Source: a virus. Taken from it: a stretch of DNA of 26,328 nucleotides. Position 1 is the first letter of the stretch. Every line of letters starts with the position of its first letter. A program made the position numbers and the translations under genes. The notes under the pieces are model-generated. The model ran no database searches. It had not been told where the DNA came from and was given only the letters and a program-made list of their open reading frames with translations. Below are positions 1 through 6,309 of this stretch, piece after piece. The stretch covers positions 1 through 26,328 of the IMG/VR virus record IMGVR_UViG_3300025769_000710. One strand, 5' to 3'.

Positions 1-262
1 GAAAGTATGTAGGTTTTTGTATAGGTAATGGTGATGCTACAGGATAACGTTGAGTCATTGCTTTTCGGTATGCTTTTTGACGTGCAACAGCTTGTCTAGC
101 TTTAATAGGAGAACCTTGTTTCTTTTTTAAAATACTCATAGCATCTTGTGGAGATAATCCACGTTGTTGTGCATTTTTAAATCTAAGAATCATGCTTGCT
201 TGTGCTTCAGAGTATTTCTTTTTAGAATTACCAGCACCTACAATTAATGGTACGTTAGGCAT
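1..262 (-). CDS. hypothetical basic protein, partial (C-terminus beyond window)
   Basis: An open frame starts at ATG 262 and runs without a stop to the window edge, giving 87 complete codons. The start shares one base with the holin stop (TAATG), the usual coupling in this genome. The product begins MPNVPLIVGAG and is rich in Lys, Arg, Gln and Ala, with a probable helical region (residues about 17-70) followed by a Pro-rich stretch. I do not recognise the family. Being last in the visible late operon, after the holin, it could be a packaging, lysis or virion-associated protein, but nothing in the sequence decides this. Confidence 0.7.
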   Translation of the reverse strand, partial: MPNVPLIVGAGNSKKKYSEAQASMILRFKNAQQRGLSPQDAMSILKKKQGSPIKARQAVARQKAYRKAMTQRYPVASPLPIQKPTYF

Positions 263-471
263 TATTTACTCACCTTACCTTGTGGTTTACCTAATTGTTT
301 TTTAGCAAACTCTTTAACAACTACTAACGCTGCTGCACCACCTGATAACGCAGCTAACTGTAAAGCCTCTGCATCTACACCAACTAATGGAGCAACTGTT
401 AAAGCAGATATAAATGCTTCAACAAATGTCCATACAGTTTTTTCTAAAATATCTTTATATTCTTTACTCAT
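262..471 (-). CDS. holin candidate (r1t-like, two membrane segments)
   Basis: A 69-residue protein with a short charged N-terminus, a hydrophobic segment at about residues 14-31 beginning WTFVEAFISAL, a polar turn with Asp, a second hydrophobic segment at about 36-53, and a Lys-rich C-terminal tail. The WTFVEAF opening and two-helix hairpin with basic tail match the layout of small r1t-type phage holins, which make lesions in the inner membrane to release endolysin. It abuts the 428-residue gene upstream (TAAATG) and overlaps the next gene by one base. The DUF5675-like gene two genes upstream fits a lysis neighbourhood. Assignment rests on layout and motif memory, not on a search. Confidence 0.6.
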   Translation of the reverse strand: MSKEYKDILEKTVWTFVEAFISALTVAPLVGVDAEALQLAALSGGAAALVVVKEFAKKQLGKPQGKVSK

Positions 472-1758
472 TTAAGCCTCTGGTTTCTTTTTATATCCAG
501 GTAACATACCTAGAATTTCTTCTATATTTTGCTTAGGTAATAGCATACCACCTAATTGTTTACCTTTCAAACCTTTAGCAGCTGCTTTTATTATAGGTAT
601 CATTGAAGCCATTGGAAAAGCTTGTGCGCCTTTACCTACATATGGTTTAACTTTAAATGGTTTACCTAAATTTTGTGGTTCAAGACCTGTAGTAGGTTTA
701 GCTGGTTTTACTTGTGTACGATAAAGTTCACGTTTTTCACTAGCAGTCATTGTATCTTCATATTGAGGTTTAGTACCAAGTGTGCTTTCTAATGTAGCTT
801 TTTTAATTTCACCTGTTTCAAAATCAAATTCAGTTTTATATTGATTAATTTGTTCTTCAGCAATTTGTGCAGCATAATCAGCACCTTGTTTTTTGTAACC
901 TTCAATGATTGCTTTATCAGATGCAAGTCCGCGTTCTTTTAAATATTGACTTGCAGGTATTTTACTTGTAATAGGTTTACCACTAGGCTCTTGACCTACA
1001 CGCATTTCAGGAACATTGACAGATTTAGGTGACATATATTCAATACCACCAGGTGATACTTTACGTTCTGGTGTCATAGTAATATCTGAAACTTTAGTTG
1101 GTTTTTCTTTTTTAGCAGCGCTTTGTGGTGATTGTGCTGGTTCTGGACCAATAGTAGCAGCACTACCTTTGACATTAGGGTCTACTTTTACAATAGCTTC
1201 TGCACCGCTAGCTAATTTAACATCTACTTGTTGTTTAGGTACATCTAATGACAAAGCTTCTTGTGTCAATAGCGGTCCTTTAACTTGATAATAAGGTGGT
1301 TTACTTCCTACACCTTGTTTAATTACTGGAGGACCTTCTGGAGTTCTAGCTTTAACTAAAGACTCTTGCGCTGTAACTTCCATAGGTTTACCTAATCGTT
1401 CTTTTTTAAGTTCTAAAGCTGCAGTAATTTGCGCTTTCTCTTGTTCTAAAAATGAAACTGTATCTCTTAAACCTTTTTCATAATCTACTGCTTTTTTAAC
1501 ACCACTAGCTGTACGTCCTTGTGGAGGTGATACACGAAATTTACTTTCAGATAATGCTTTATTTGCTCTAGCTAAATTATCATCAATTGATTTAAGCATC
1601 TCTTGTTCTACAAATGTAGCTTCTTTGTATGTTTGTTGTGAAGTACCGTAATCTAAAAAGTCAGGAGATGGACCTTGTGTAGCAGAACCTTTCTTACCAC
1701 TTGACATACCACCTGTACCTTCTATTTCATCAATATAATCTTGTATTGGGTCTGACAT
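472..1758 (-). CDS. hypothetical protein, Pro/Lys-rich, probably extended
   Basis: 428 residues. The N-terminal 60 residues are Gly/Ser-rich. Residues about 50-120 are helical and charged and could form a coiled coil. The middle is dominated by Pro, Lys, Thr and Val and looks disordered, and the C-terminal 40 residues carry a hydrophobic, Lys-rich patch with GLKGKQLGGML and MLPGYKKK. No enzyme motif is visible. The start shares a base with the preceding stop (TAATG at 1758). Size and composition suit a virion-associated or tail-tip protein, but I do not recognise the family. Confidence 0.75.
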   Translation of the reverse strand: MSDPIQDYIDEIEGTGGMSSGKKGSATQGPSPDFLDYGTSQQTYKEATFVEQEMLKSIDDNLARANKALSESKFRVSPPQGRTASGVKKAVDYEKGLRDTVSFLEQEKAQITAALELKKERLGKPMEVTAQESLVKARTPEGPPVIKQGVGSKPPYYQVKGPLLTQEALSLDVPKQQVDVKLASGAEAIVKVDPNVKGSAATIGPEPAQSPQSAAKKEKPTKVSDITMTPERKVSPGGIEYMSPKSVNVPEMRVGQEPSGKPITSKIPASQYLKERGLASDKAIIEGYKKQGADYAAQIAEEQINQYKTEFDFETGEIKKATLESTLGTKPQYEDTMTASEKRELYRTQVKPAKPTTGLEPQNLGKPFKVKPYVGKGAQAFPMASMIPIIKAAAKGLKGKQLGGMLLPKQNIEEILGMLPGYKKKPEA

Positions 1759-2360
1759 TAAAGCATCCTTTTTTTATCTAGTTTAGCAGATAAAACTTGT
1801 ACTTCACCACTTATCTCTTGTAATTTTTCCATAACTGTACTTGTAAGTATGACATCATCAGTTGCTTTATTAGATATATTTTTAACATCACCATCATAAT
1901 CTATATACTCTACTTCTACATCTAAACCTGATTCAATAGCAGCTAATACACGAGGATATACAAGCTTATATGCGTCACGACTTGAACCTATAAACCCATC
2001 TTTAGATACTAGGTTACTAGTTTGTGTATTTCCCAACAATAAACATCCAGCAGTATTTTCATCAGTATTACCTGAATGCCATAGTATCCATTCAAACCCA
2101 GGTACATCTAGTACCCATATCATACCTTTATGAAAATCAGCACCATAACGTGATAAATAACGATTATGAAAGCCACCTTCAGTACGTAGACCTAACTTAT
2201 AAGTGCCAGCAGGTATTCTAGTTTCACCCCAGACTTTAACATCACGTTGTTCATCTTCTAATGTGTAGCATAGAAATGTACGTTTACCATTGTTGACTTC
2301 AAATAGCAATCCTGATGTACTATCTTTTTGACTACTAACTCTAAGAACTTCGTATTTCAT
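1758..2360 (-). CDS. DUF5675-like protein, possible cell-wall/lysis role
   Basis: 200 residues. The first 140 match the DUF5675 pattern as I remember it: a TLEDEQRD segment (residues 33-40), then GETRIPAGTYKL (45-56), a HKGM motif near 77-80, and a WHSGNTDENTAGCLLLG block near 94-110. The His...Thr-x-Gly-Cys arrangement recalls the HxxN/SxGC active site of L,D-transpeptidase-like enzymes, so a peptidoglycan-acting role is plausible but unproven. The last 50 residues form a separate charged, helical tail ending in Lys-Arg. The start at 2360 lies inside the end of the four-cysteine gene and has only a short AGGA close to it. It lies two genes before the holin candidate. Confidence 0.65.
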   Translation of the reverse strand: MKYEVLRVSSQKDSTSGLLFEVNNGKRTFLCYTLEDEQRDVKVWGETRIPAGTYKLGLRTEGGFHNRYLSRYGADFHKGMIWVLDVPGFEWILWHSGNTDENTAGCLLLGNTQTSNLVSKDGFIGSSRDAYKLVYPRVLAAIESGLDVEVEYIDYDGDVKNISNKATDDVILTSTVMEKLQEISGEVQVLSAKLDKKRML

Positions 2361-2508
2361 TTCCTACACCTTCCCATACTGCACACCAACCATAAGGTGC
2401 TACTTTTTCATTGAATAATACGCAATGATTATTAGAATAATGTTTACAATTACTACAATACTCACCAGCTTTAGGACTTCTATCGACATATTTTCCTGGT
2501 AACGCCAT
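2341..2508 (-). CDS. four-cysteine mini-protein (HiPIP-like Cys pattern)
   Basis: A 55-residue ORF starts at ATG 2508 on a TAATG junction with the preceding gene and ends at TAG 2343-2341, overlapping the next gene by 20 bases. Cysteines lie at 18, 21, 29 and 42 (CxxC-x7-C-x12-C), and the last sits in PYGWCAVWE. A terminal GWCxxW after a CxxC resembles high-potential iron-sulfur proteins and similar small Cys proteins in marine phages; the spacing between the second and third Cys is shorter than in classical HiPIPs. It could bind a 4Fe-4S cluster or zinc. There is no signal peptide. Coupled junctions on both sides and conserved-looking Cys make it a real gene. Confidence 0.65.
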   Translation of the reverse strand: MALPGKYVDRSPKAGEYCSNCKHYSNNHCVLFNEKVAPYGWCAVWEGVGNEIRSS

Positions 2509-2636
2509 TACTTTTTTTTACGTATTTTTTTAATTTTATTATTATGTGTTTTAGCATATATAAAGTTTTTAGTTTCACGAATAACTGTACCTCTATAGGT
2601 TTTGCCACCCCACTTCCAACTTACTGTTTTAGCCAT
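2508..2636 (-). CDS. small basic beta protein (Tudor/SH3-like candidate)
   Basis: I take the ATG at 2636, just after the preceding stop (2640-2638), giving 42 residues; a longer in-frame extension reaching 2768 overlaps the upstream gene out of frame and looks like a shadow. The protein starts MAKTVSWKWGGKTYRGTV and ends in a run of Lys and Arg. The W-K-W-G-G...G-T-V pattern resembles the first strands of small Tudor/SH3-like domains such as the HVA1 (DUF2945) type, and the basic tail suggests binding of nucleic acid. It ends on a TAATG junction. Function unknown. Confidence 0.6.
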   Translation of the reverse strand: MAKTVSWKWGGKTYRGTVIRETKNFIYAKTHNNKIKKIRKKK

Positions 2637-2637
2637 G

Positions 2638-2931
2638 TTACCACTTAACTTTATGTGACCAATACTTAGCAGATAATTTAGATTTAGGTTTACCTTGTGC
2701 ATTATGTCTAGCATAATAAGACTTTTTACGTGCTTTATCCTTTTTAGTTTTAGGATTTTTACCTGCACCTTTTACACCTTGTTGTCCAAATCTAATTAAC
2801 TTGTATTTGTTACCTTCTTTAGCCATAACAACATGCGATTTAGTTTTGTGGCTAGGTGTACGTTTAGGTTTATTGACACCTTTGAGGCCATTTTTTTTCA
2901 TAATAGCTTTAACTCTATCTGGAACTGCCAT
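2638..2931 (-). CDS. small basic phage protein, FGQQGVKGAGK motif
   Basis: 97 residues, strongly basic. AGGAG stands five bases before ATG 2931. Helical N-terminus (MAVPDRVKAIMKK), a strand region KYKLIRFGQQGVKGAGKNPK, then an ARKKSYYARHN motif and a C-terminal SAKYWSHKVKW. The combination RFGxxGxxGxGK, SYxARH and YWxxKVKW recurs, as I recall, in small proteins of marine phages, where it is left unnamed. The charge and the Trp/Tyr/Arg pattern suggest binding of nucleic acid or packaging of virion components, which is inference. Its start overlaps the 43-residue membrane ORF by 17 bases. Confidence 0.75.
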   Translation of the reverse strand: MAVPDRVKAIMKKNGLKGVNKPKRTPSHKTKSHVVMAKEGNKYKLIRFGQQGVKGAGKNPKTKKDKARKKSYYARHNAQGKPKSKLSAKYWSHKVKW

Positions 2932-3046
2932 TATATCTCCTGTTTTCTTTACGTACTAAGTATAGTGATATTACGTCAATAAAACTATTCGCAATGACAA
3001 TTAATACTGCCATCAGGACAGTTACATATTTGAATAATTGTTTCAT
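2915..3046 (-). CDS. tiny single-pass membrane protein
   Basis: A 43-residue ORF starting MKQLFKYV, coupled to the upstream gene by an ATGA overlap (ATG 3046-3044, TGA 3045-3043) and ending at TAG 2917-2915. Residues about 7-31 form one hydrophobic segment, followed by a basic tail (VRKENRRYNG). It is the third of four adjacent short genes with one membrane helix each. Holin, antiholin or spanin-like roles are possible, with no diagnostic motif. A 21-residue Cys-rich reading frame lies in another frame over the same bases (3050-2985); I judge the membrane frame more likely because it has the ATGA coupling and fills the gap. Confidence 0.5.
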   Translation of the reverse strand: MKQLFKYVTVLMAVLIVIANSFIDVISLYLVRKENRRYNGSSR

Positions 3047-3246
3047 CCATTTAATTTAAATAATAGCTCACTAAATAAACTCTCCTGCATATCTAAATCT
3101 TTTTCTAGTATGCGTAGTTGTTCCATCATTGAACTATGTGCTAGTTGTAATTCCTCTATAGTGTTAAATAACCAACCTATTATTGCAATTAATGCTGATA
3201 ACAAAATTGGTATTAAAGTTTTTGTATCTATTTTTAATGTTGACAT
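3043..3246 (-). CDS. small membrane-anchored coiled-coil protein
   Basis: 67 residues. GGAG lies four bases before ATG 3246. After a short N-terminus (MSTLKIDTK) there is a membrane helix at about 10-27 (TLIPILLSALIAIIGWLF), then a helical, heptad-like region of about 38 residues rich in Glu and Leu (IEELQLAHSSMMEQL...). An N-terminal anchor plus a coiled coil is the layout of i-spanins (Rz-like) and some holin accessory proteins, though it is shorter than usual i-spanins. It sits between two other small membrane proteins. Function is inferred from layout only. Confidence 0.65.
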   Translation of the reverse strand: MSTLKIDTKTLIPILLSALIAIIGWLFNTIEELQLAHSSMMEQLRILEKDLDMQESLFSELLFKLNG

Positions 3247-3253
3247 TGTTCTC

Positions 3254-3430
3254 CTACATTATGGCAGCAACAACAACACCACCTACTGCTACCAGTAATC
3301 CTAATACTTTATAAAATTCTGCTTTATCTAATTTTTGGTCTAGCTTTTCTTCAATTTTTTCAAGTTTATCTAATATCATTTGATTTAATTCCTTCTGGGT
3401 ATATCCATTACTTGATTTTGAAGTAGCCAT
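3254..3430 (-). CDS. small coiled-coil protein with C-terminal membrane helix (XhlA-like layout)
   Basis: A 58-residue ORF from ATG 3430 (TAATG junction with the previous stop) to TAG 3256-3254. The N-terminal half is polar, residues about 12-38 are a charged helix with regular Leu/Ile spacing (ELNQMILDKLEKIEEKLDQK), and residues about 41-58 are a hydrophobic segment reaching the C-terminus. Cytoplasmic coiled coil followed by a terminal membrane helix is the layout of XhlA-type haemolysin/holin-accessory proteins. Homology was not tested. The AGGAG of the next gene directly follows its stop. Confidence 0.6.
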   Translation of the reverse strand: MATSKSSNGYTQKELNQMILDKLEKIEEKLDQKLDKAEFYKVLGLLVAVGGVVVAAIM

Positions 3431-3588
3431 TATGGAAGGTCATCCTCTGACATATAAATATCATCTGACCAGGAATATGCTTTATCGTAGTAGTTACGAT
3501 TTTCCCAATCATAATTACTTATTCTTTTAATAAAGCTACTAATATCTTTTAAAAAAAATCCTAGTAGAAAACCTACAATAAAATCCAT
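3430..3588 (-). CDS. tiny membrane protein with acidic tail
   Basis: I choose ATG 3588, giving 52 residues; an in-frame ATG 25 codons upstream would run into the end of the halogenase gene and adds no plausible domain. The protein starts MDFIVGFLLGFFLKD, a hydrophobic segment of about 13 residues that is short for a full span, followed by an aromatic, charged region ending in acidic residues (MSEDDLP). No strong ribosome binding site is visible, so it may rely on coupling to the halogenase, whose stop lies 17 bases upstream. Function unknown; it opens the run of small membrane genes. Confidence 0.5.
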   Translation of the reverse strand: MDFIVGFLLGFFLKDISSFIKRISNYDWENRNYYDKAYSWSDDIYMSEDDLP

Positions 3589-3605
3589 AAATCGGATTAT
3601 ATCAT

Positions 3606-4856
3606 TTATTGTATTAATTTTGTGTAATCTATATCTTTTATTTTTGTGTAATGTTGATACCAAGATAATGAACTCATAGGACCATGTGCAAAATCTGCTT
3701 TATCATGTGGATTTGTCCAACTCATACAATGCATAACCATTTCTTGTACTCCTTGAGAGGGAGTTTTAAAATAAGTTATTGCTTTATGTAAAGCATCTTT
3801 CCAAAAACTATTTTGTTTTTTATATGGAGATAAATAATGCAACATAATTGTATCTTTACATGCCATGTAATCATTGTGTATGGCTTCATTAGCGTACTCT
3901 GCACTATGTTCTCCTGCTATATATCCCCATATATGTCTATATGTTTGTGTGTTAAGCCATGATGTTGTTGCTTCCATAGGTTCTAAAAAATATCCTGATA
4001 ATCCTAAATACATATAATTATCTTTTATAATATTTTTTCTAATGTAATTATCAAATTTTAAACTGTATATATCATTAGTAACATTTACTTTTTCTTTATC
4101 TAATAATTCTTTAAATAATTTTTCAGCTTTTTCTTTTGAGTGTAAATTTCTGTTATACAAAAATCCATAGGTACATTCATCTAAAGTATCTATTGCCCAA
4201 CACCAACCTATGTCATGTGCTATATGCCTTGAACCATTAAATGGTTTTTTATTTTTAATTTTTGTTTTGTATATCAATGCAGAGTTTACAGGTATATCAT
4301 TATGTAATTCAAAATTTTTACTGTTTATATCACTAGGCATACCTGTACAATCTATAACATAATCGAATGTTTGAATAGAGTTATCTTCAAATATTAAATC
4401 CCATTTTTTATTTGTATATTTTTTATCTACAACTTTTTTGTTGTATATTTTTAAATTTTGATTTTTAATATCAATCCATTCGTTTTTGTTCATACGAACT
4501 GCACCATGTTCTTTTAAATTATTTAATACCCAATCTGACATTAAAGCAGTATTAAAATGTATGCCTGAAAGATGTGGTGGAAATGTATGATACCATTCTT
4601 TGTTACTTCCCCAATTTTCATACTTTATAAATCTTTTAGGAATTGCTCTAGTTTCTTTGCTGTGTTCAATTAAATCGTATCCTAATGAAAAATGTAAATC
4701 CATTGGAGTTATGATAGTTGTTGCTTCTCCTACTCCAACTAATGGTGTATGTTCATCATAAATTAAAGTTAAAGTTGTGTCTTCGATAGGAAAGCGAAGA
4801 AAATGTGCAGTGGCAAATGCACCTACACCTGCACCAATAATAGCTATATTTTTTAT
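3606..4856 (-). CDS. flavin-dependent halogenase (tryptophan halogenase family), apparent ATA start
   Basis: 416 residues read from ATA 4856. In order: a Rossmann FAD site IAIIGAGVGAFATAHF (residues 4-19, GxGxxG), GVGEATT (41-47), a conserved Lys at 74 in PKRFIKYENW, which aligns with the catalytic Lys79 region of PrnA, DYVIDCTG (165-172), the family GWxW motif as GWCW (217-220), and EPMEAT (292-297), with Glu295 matching the second catalytic Glu. These enzymes use FADH2, O2 and halide to make a hypohalite that reacts at the Lys. A cyanophage member (VirX1) is known to iodinate small aromatics. It is shorter than the usual 500-540 residues. The first ATG, 4703, would remove the FAD motif. No flavin reductase is visible. 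The substrate is unknown. Confidence 0.87.
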   Translation of the reverse strand: MKNIAIIGAGVGAFATAHFLRFPIEDTTLTLIYDEHTPLVGVGEATTIITPMDLHFSLGYDLIEHSKETRAIPKRFIKYENWGSNKEWYHTFPPHLSGIHFNTALMSDWVLNNLKEHGAVRMNKNEWIDIKNQNLKIYNKKVVDKKYTNKKWDLIFEDNSIQTFDYVIDCTGMPSDINSKNFELHNDIPVNSALIYKTKIKNKKPFNGSRHIAHDIGWCWAIDTLDECTYGFLYNRNLHSKEKAEKLFKELLDKEKVNVTNDIYSLKFDNYIRKNIIKDNYMYLGLSGYFLEPMEATTSWLNTQTYRHIWGYIAGEHSAEYANEAIHNDYMACKDTIMLHYLSPYKKQNSFWKDALHKAITYFKTPSQGVQEMVMHCMSWTNPHDKADFAHGPMSSLSWYQHYTKIKDIDYTKLIQ

Positions 4857-5575
4857 TCTTCTTCCTGTCTAGCTATTATTCTATATCCATTTTGAAAATG
4901 TGATGTGAGCCTTTGTCTATAACTTTGTATATAATCGTAATCTTCTTTTGTAGCTTGTCTAACTTCTAAATCTAAAACATCTTTTCTATTGAAAGGTACT
5001 ACATGTATAAGAGGAGTACCTGCTGATATCTTTACAACTTCATCAGGTACAATATCTATTTCAATAGGAAAATTAACCATAGGTGCAAAGTCTGAACGAA
5101 CTACACCAGGTAATATTCTTATACCTTTGTGAAAATCATAAAACATTTCTGTAATTCTTATGCTGTAATTTTTTGGTGTTTTCATAAACCATACATTGTT
5201 TATTTTCATTGCACCACCACCAGGTATGTTAGCCATAGGTGCTTCACCTATTTGTTCTTTACTGTGTGTACCAAATGCTGCATCAATACCTTGTAAATTA
5301 TTTTTCATAGCTTGTCTTACATGCAATTCACCATTGGTATTAAGAAAGTGCATGTCTGTCCATGCAGGTATAACAAATCCTTCGTTCATATACTCTACGA
5401 TTGCAGGACATGCTTTTATAGTTCTAGCCTTTTCTTTTTGTAAATCTTCAGTAAAACCATCAAACACTCCAGGTTTCATTTTTTTGTACCACTCTGGCAC
5501 ATATTGACTAGCAGGTATAGGTGGATAATTTTCTGCTACACCTTCTTCAAAAGTTATAAATTCTATTTTACTAAT
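4853..5575 (-). CDS. halogenase-cassette protein B, apparent ATT start
   Basis: Unrecognised family, 240 residues if read from ATT 5575. The in-frame GTG 5500 would remove 25 residues, including PPIPA (18-22) that leads into PEWYKK, and has no ribosome binding site, whereas ATT has AAGGAG nine bases upstream. Beta-rich, soluble, no signal peptide. Landmarks: Cys56-Pro57, VIPAW (68-72), a Gly/Pro loop NIPGGG near 116-121, and I183...G186...P188...FN (195-196). The first protein of the cassette has the same landmarks, so the two are distant paralogues. It lies directly before the halogenase (overlapping it by four bases) and may supply or bind its substrate; that is inference. Confidence 0.7.
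   Translation of the reverse strand: MSKIEFITFEEGVAENYPPIPASQYVPEWYKKMKPGVFDGFTEDLQKEKARTIKACPAIVEYMNEGFVIPAWTDMHFLNTNGELHVRQAMKNNLQGIDAAFGTHSKEQIGEAPMANIPGGGAMKINNVWFMKTPKNYSIRITEMFYDFHKGIRILPGVVRSDFAPMVNFPIEIDIVPDEVVKISAGTPLIHVVPFNRKDVLDLEVRQATKEDYDYIQSYRQRLTSHFQNGYRIIARQEEE
4863..4866 (-). promoter_or_regulatory. Shine-Dalgarno supporting the ATA start of the halogenase
   Basis: AGGA at 4866-4863 stands six bases before ATA 4856-4854. In this frame the last upstream stop is TAG 4871-4869, and no ATG, GTG or TTG occurs between it and the GxGxxG motif. The ATA overlaps the upstream stop as ATAA, much as ATGA or TAATG do elsewhere in the window. Confidence 0.55.
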
Positions 5576-6297
5576 TTTTTTGGTCTCCTTTTTATAATTG
5601 TTTTTATATGTGAAAAAGTGTTGTGTGTGTATTCATTAATACTTTGTGTATGGTTCATCATTTCTTTTAAATCATTATTCCATGGCACATATTTAAACTC
5701 ATGCACAGGTTTATTAAACAACAACTCAACTATGGGTTGTCCTTTTTTAATTTGTAAAGGTTGATTAATGTCGTCCCATTGATACGCAGCATTTATAGGT
5801 CTAAGCCATGAGTATATATTAAAGCTACCTCCAATAAAATTACCAGGGTACATATCTTTATATTGATATTCTTCAGGTCTGCGTAAATGTATTTCCATAT
5901 CTTTGTCATCACTAAAAAATACATAAGGTAATCTTAACTGAACTGATGGTATGCCATTTGCCCATCCTTCTTCATCAGTTACTATAAGTACAGACATACG
6001 AGTATCAGAACCAAACATAGCATGAGCTGACATACTATTTAATTTTTTATCAAATGGTGCATTTAATCTAAATATTTTTTGATTGTTTTCTAATTGCCAT
6101 GATGCTTCTGCATATATATTTGCCCATGCAGGTATATAAAATCTACGCTTATTACCAAAATTAACTGATGGACAACCTAGTCTTTTATGTGTTTGTACTT
6201 GTTCAAATTCAATAGGGTCATCAAACAAAGCTAAAGGAACTGTTTCGTGCGATACATCATATGAACCAATCATTGTATAACCTACAACATTTTTCAT
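5563..6297 (-). CDS. halogenase-cassette protein A (paralogue of B)
   Basis: 244 residues, ATG 6297 with AAGGTGG just upstream. Soluble, beta-rich, aromatic. Landmarks: Cys42-Pro43, YIPAW (54-58), HAMFGSD (92-98), FNIYSWLRPINAAY (159-172), IKKGQP (183-188) and FN (194-195); the C-terminus is basic (IKRRPKK). Pairing CP, IPAW, FG, IxxGxP and FN with protein B gives matching order and near-identical positions from residue 183, hence distant paralogy. I recall similar 'SWxRPxNA...GxP' proteins in marine phages without a known role. Its last 13 bases overlap B's proposed start. Possible roles are substrate-binding partner, tailoring enzyme or virion protein; none is shown. Confidence 0.75.
   Translation of the reverse strand: MKNVVGYTMIGSYDVSHETVPLALFDDPIEFEQVQTHKRLGCPSVNFGNKRRFYIPAWANIYAEASWQLENNQKIFRLNAPFDKKLNSMSAHAMFGSDTRMSVLIVTDEEGWANGIPSVQLRLPYVFFSDDKDMEIHLRRPEEYQYKDMYPGNFIGGSFNIYSWLRPINAAYQWDDINQPLQIKKGQPIVELLFNKPVHEFKYVPWNNDLKEMMNHTQSINEYTHNTFSHIKTIIKRRPKKLVK
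5585..5590 (-). promoter_or_regulatory. Shine-Dalgarno supporting the ATT start of protein B
   Basis: AAGGAG at 5590-5585 lies nine bases before ATT 5575-5573, within the 3' end of the preceding gene. No ATG, GTG or TTG lies in frame between it and the conserved PPIPA segment. It would be unexplained if translation began at GTG 5500. Confidence 0.55.
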
Positions 6298-6309
6298 ATT
6301 TCCACCTTT

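Noticed and set aside
2961-2973. TAATATCACTATA before the 97-residue gene, like a T7 promoter lacking CGAC
   Set aside because: It lies inside the coding region of the membrane ORF, lacks the proper spacing and the G run at the start site, and has no further copies that I see. Treated as chance in AT-rich DNA.
4853-4860. Programmed frameshift joining protein B to the halogenase
   Set aside because: The A-rich stop region could be slippery, but the halogenase family starts with its FAD motif, and a Shine-Dalgarno precedes the ATA, so a separate start explains the layout better.
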